Part shown: in pieces, positions 62,791 through 64,000 of the stretch | How positions within the stretch are numbered: the stretch's first letter is position 1 | How the letters are laid out: the number at the start of each line of letters is the position of its first letter | The notes under the pieces: model-generated | What the model was told of the DNA's origin: nothing | Databases searched by the model: none | What the model saw: only the letters and a program-made list of their open reading frames with translations | Position numbers and translations under genes: made by a program | NCBI RefSeq assembly: GCF_028283785.1 | Contig: NZ_JAPWKB010000018.1 | Span: forward strand, 248,001-312,000 | Source of the DNA: Paraburkholderia sp. | GTDB taxonomy: Bacteria; Pseudomonadota; Gammaproteobacteria; Burkholderiales; Burkholderiaceae | Direction of reading: 5' to 3' | Length of the DNA: 64,000 nucleotides

Positions 62791-63117
62791 ATGCAAAACC
62801 TGACTGCTCCCGACCTCGCCGCGTGGCTCGCCGACGAATCGCGTCCCTCGCCCGTGCTGCTCGACGTACGCGAACCGTGGGAAGTGCAAACCGCGCATAT
62901 CGCCGGCAGCGTGTCGATCCCGATGCGCGACATTCCCGCCCGCAGCGAAGAACTCGACGACGACGCAACCATCGTGTGCGTGTGCCATCACGGCGCGCGC
63001 AGTGCGAGCGTCGCGATGTTTCTCGAAACCCAGCGCGGCTTCAAGAACATGATCAACCTGCAAGGCGGAATCGACGCATGGTCGCGCCAGGTCGATCCGT
63101 CGGTTCCGACTTACTGA
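62791..63117 (+). CDS. Single-domain rhodanese
   Basis: A 108-residue GlpE-like rhodanese (thiosulfate sulfurtransferase). The active-site cysteine is Cys65 in the loop CHHGARS, with LLDVREPWEVQTAHIAGSVS and the final INLQGGIDAWS as family marks. It is cytoplasmic and probably moves sulfane sulfur; the natural acceptor is unknown. It lies 104 bases after the methyltransferase gene and 13 bases before the TolC-type gene. Confidence 0.92.
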   Translation: MQNLTAPDLAAWLADESRPSPVLLDVREPWEVQTAHIAGSVSIPMRDIPARSEELDDDATIVCVCHHGARSASVAMFLETQRGFKNMINLQGGIDAWSRQVDPSVPTY

Positions 63118-63130
63118 GCCCGCCCTCCGC

Positions 63131-64000
63131 ATGACGCGCCGGGCCGTGCCGGTCCTGCTGGCCGCCCGCGCGCGATCGACAGCGCGCTGTTCCCGTCTCC
63201 CGCGCGCTGTTTCAAGCGCTGTTTCAAGCGCTGTTTCAAGCGCTGTTTCAAGCGCTGCTTCAAGCGCCATTTCCCGCACCGTTTCGCGCACTGCTTCGAT
63301 CTCTCATCTGTCTCTGGCTGCGCTCGCAGCCTGCGTTGCATTTGCCGCCGCACCGGCCCGCGCGGTCAACCTCTCCCAGCTTTACGACGAAGCGCTGTCG
63401 AACGATTCGCAGCTGCAAAGCGCGCGCGCGTCGATGGCCGCGAACAGCGAGGAATTGCCGCTCGCGCGCGCCAAGCTGTTGCCGCAACTGTCGGCGTCGT
63501 TGAGCGCGAACCGGCAGAACACCGACTTCGGCGGCGGTTTTCCCGCGTCCACCGGCAATAGCAACGGCTACACCGTTTCGCTCACGCAGCCGCTGATCCA
63601 CGTCGACACCTGGTATGGCTACGCGCAAGGCAAGATCGCGGTCGAATCGGCGCAGGCGTCGTTCGGTCAGGCGCGACAGGATCTGATCCTGCGCCTCGGC
63701 CAGGCGTATTTCGACGCGCTCTCCGCACAGGACAGCGTCGCGATTGCCAGCTCGCAAAAGGCGTCGATCGCGCAGCAGCTCGAATCGGCGAAGCACGCGT
63801 TCGAAGTCGGCAACACCACCGTCACCGATACCAACGAGGCGCAAGCCCGATACGACCAGGCCGTGTCGCAGGAGATCGGCGCGCAGAACGATCTGGCGGT
63901 GAAGCTCGCGGCGCTTCAGCAGATCGTCGGGCATCCGGTCGAGCATCTCGACGGGCTCGCGGCCGGTGCGCCGCTGCCGCCGCCCGTCCCCGCAGACATC
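63131..64000 (+). CDS. TolC-family outer membrane channel (truncated by window edge)
   Basis: The first 290 residues of a TolC-type outer-membrane efflux protein; the frame is open to the right edge. The core begins VNLSQLYDEALSNDSQLQSA and shows the long helices of the family (RLGQAYFDALSAQDSVAIA, FEVGNTTVTDTNEAQARYDQA). The signal-peptide hydrophobic core is at residues 59-78 (HLSLAALAACVAFAAAPARA), preceded by an unusually long n-region that contains four AVSS units and one AASS. A later start could exist, but ATG 63131 is the only ATG in frame ahead of the core. It may serve type I secretion or RND pumps such as that at 50 kb. Confidence 0.85.
   Translation, partial: MTRRAVPVLLAARARSTARCSRLPRAVSSAVSSAVSSAVSSAASSAISRTVSRTASISHLSLAALAACVAFAAAPARAVNLSQLYDEALSNDSQLQSARASMAANSEELPLARAKLLPQLSASLSANRQNTDFGGGFPASTGNSNGYTVSLTQPLIHVDTWYGYAQGKIAVESAQASFGQARQDLILRLGQAYFDALSAQDSVAIASSQKASIAQQLESAKHAFEVGNTTVTDTNEAQARYDQAVSQEIGAQNDLAVKLAALQQIVGHPVEHLDGLAAGAPLPPPVPADI
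63206..63265 (+). repeat. 12-base tandem repeat in the leader of the TolC-type gene
   Basis: Five in-frame units of GCTGTTTCAAGC (the last with one change) encode AVSS repeats between the start codon and the signal-peptide core. Unit length keeps the reading frame, so copy-number change would only alter the length of the n-region. Confidence 0.95.

Noticed and set aside
1..64000. Prophage or genomic island
   Set aside because: Apart from the single insertion sequence there are no integrases, phage genes, tRNA junctions or broad composition changes; the window reads as core chromosome.

Overview
The window is high-GC, densely coded betaproteobacterial DNA. Gene content and order (tamA / DUF3460-scpA / panCD; pepA-holC-DUF2486 divergent from lptFG; a cysI-DUF934-cysHDN-cobA sulfate cluster divergent from cysB; zapA followed by 6S RNA) point to the Burkholderiaceae, most likely Paraburkholderia. 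The genus is an inference from family knowledge; no search was run.

Left part (1-6.2 kb): a truncated tamA outer-membrane assembly gene, scpA with a DUF3460 gene, pantothenate genes panC and panD, a ParA-type ATPase and a hotdog thioesterase. From 6.2 to 19.4 kb lies a late-step cobalamin cluster. cobQ is on the minus strand; cobU, cbiB (frameshifted), cobD and btuF are on the plus strand; and a minus-strand operon btuB-btuC-btuD-cobT-cobS-cobC sits behind a clear cobalamin riboswitch. No corrin-ring genes are present, so in this window the set fits uptake and salvage of B12 or cobinamide. From 19.6 to 33.7 kb are housekeeping genes: a coiled-coil gene with zapA, 6S RNA, an EVE protein, a SIMPL protein, lgt, a LysR gene divergent from ilvD, a cytochrome c, a repeat-expanded DUF2486 protein with holC and pepA, lptF-lptG and cbiX.

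From 35.9 to 43.4 kb is assimilatory sulfate reduction (cysI, DUF934, cysH, cysD, frameshifted cysN) with cobA, and the activator gene cysB facing it. cobA and the nearby cbiX can supply siroheme for CysI. From 43.6 to 54.9 kb are a periplasmic amino-acid-type binding protein, a TPR/glycosyltransferase-like protein behind a subtilase lipoprotein, an RND efflux pair, a small unknown protein and an atypical J-domain protein. From 54.9 to 61.9 kb is a sugar ABC import and catabolism operon headed by its LacI regulator, with a perfect 22-bp operator. The right edge holds a Pcm-like methyltransferase, a rhodanese and the start of a TolC-type outer-membrane channel.

The most unusual content is a long composite noncoding element present twice (11.6-12.5 kb and 33.8-35.9 kb). 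Each copy has 137-bp inverted arms carrying a 13-bp-stem hairpin, an interior array of about 57-bp degenerate tandem units (5 copies versus 4) and G/T-rich outer flanks, and each lies between two convergent genes. The second copy is split by an IS481-like element inserted exactly in the hairpin loop with a 6-bp target duplication. The 3' ends of all four flanking genes drift to G/T-ending codons. Two single-base frameshifts (cbiB, cysN) and several in-frame tandem expansions (cobD, DUF2486, tolC) also deserve checking.
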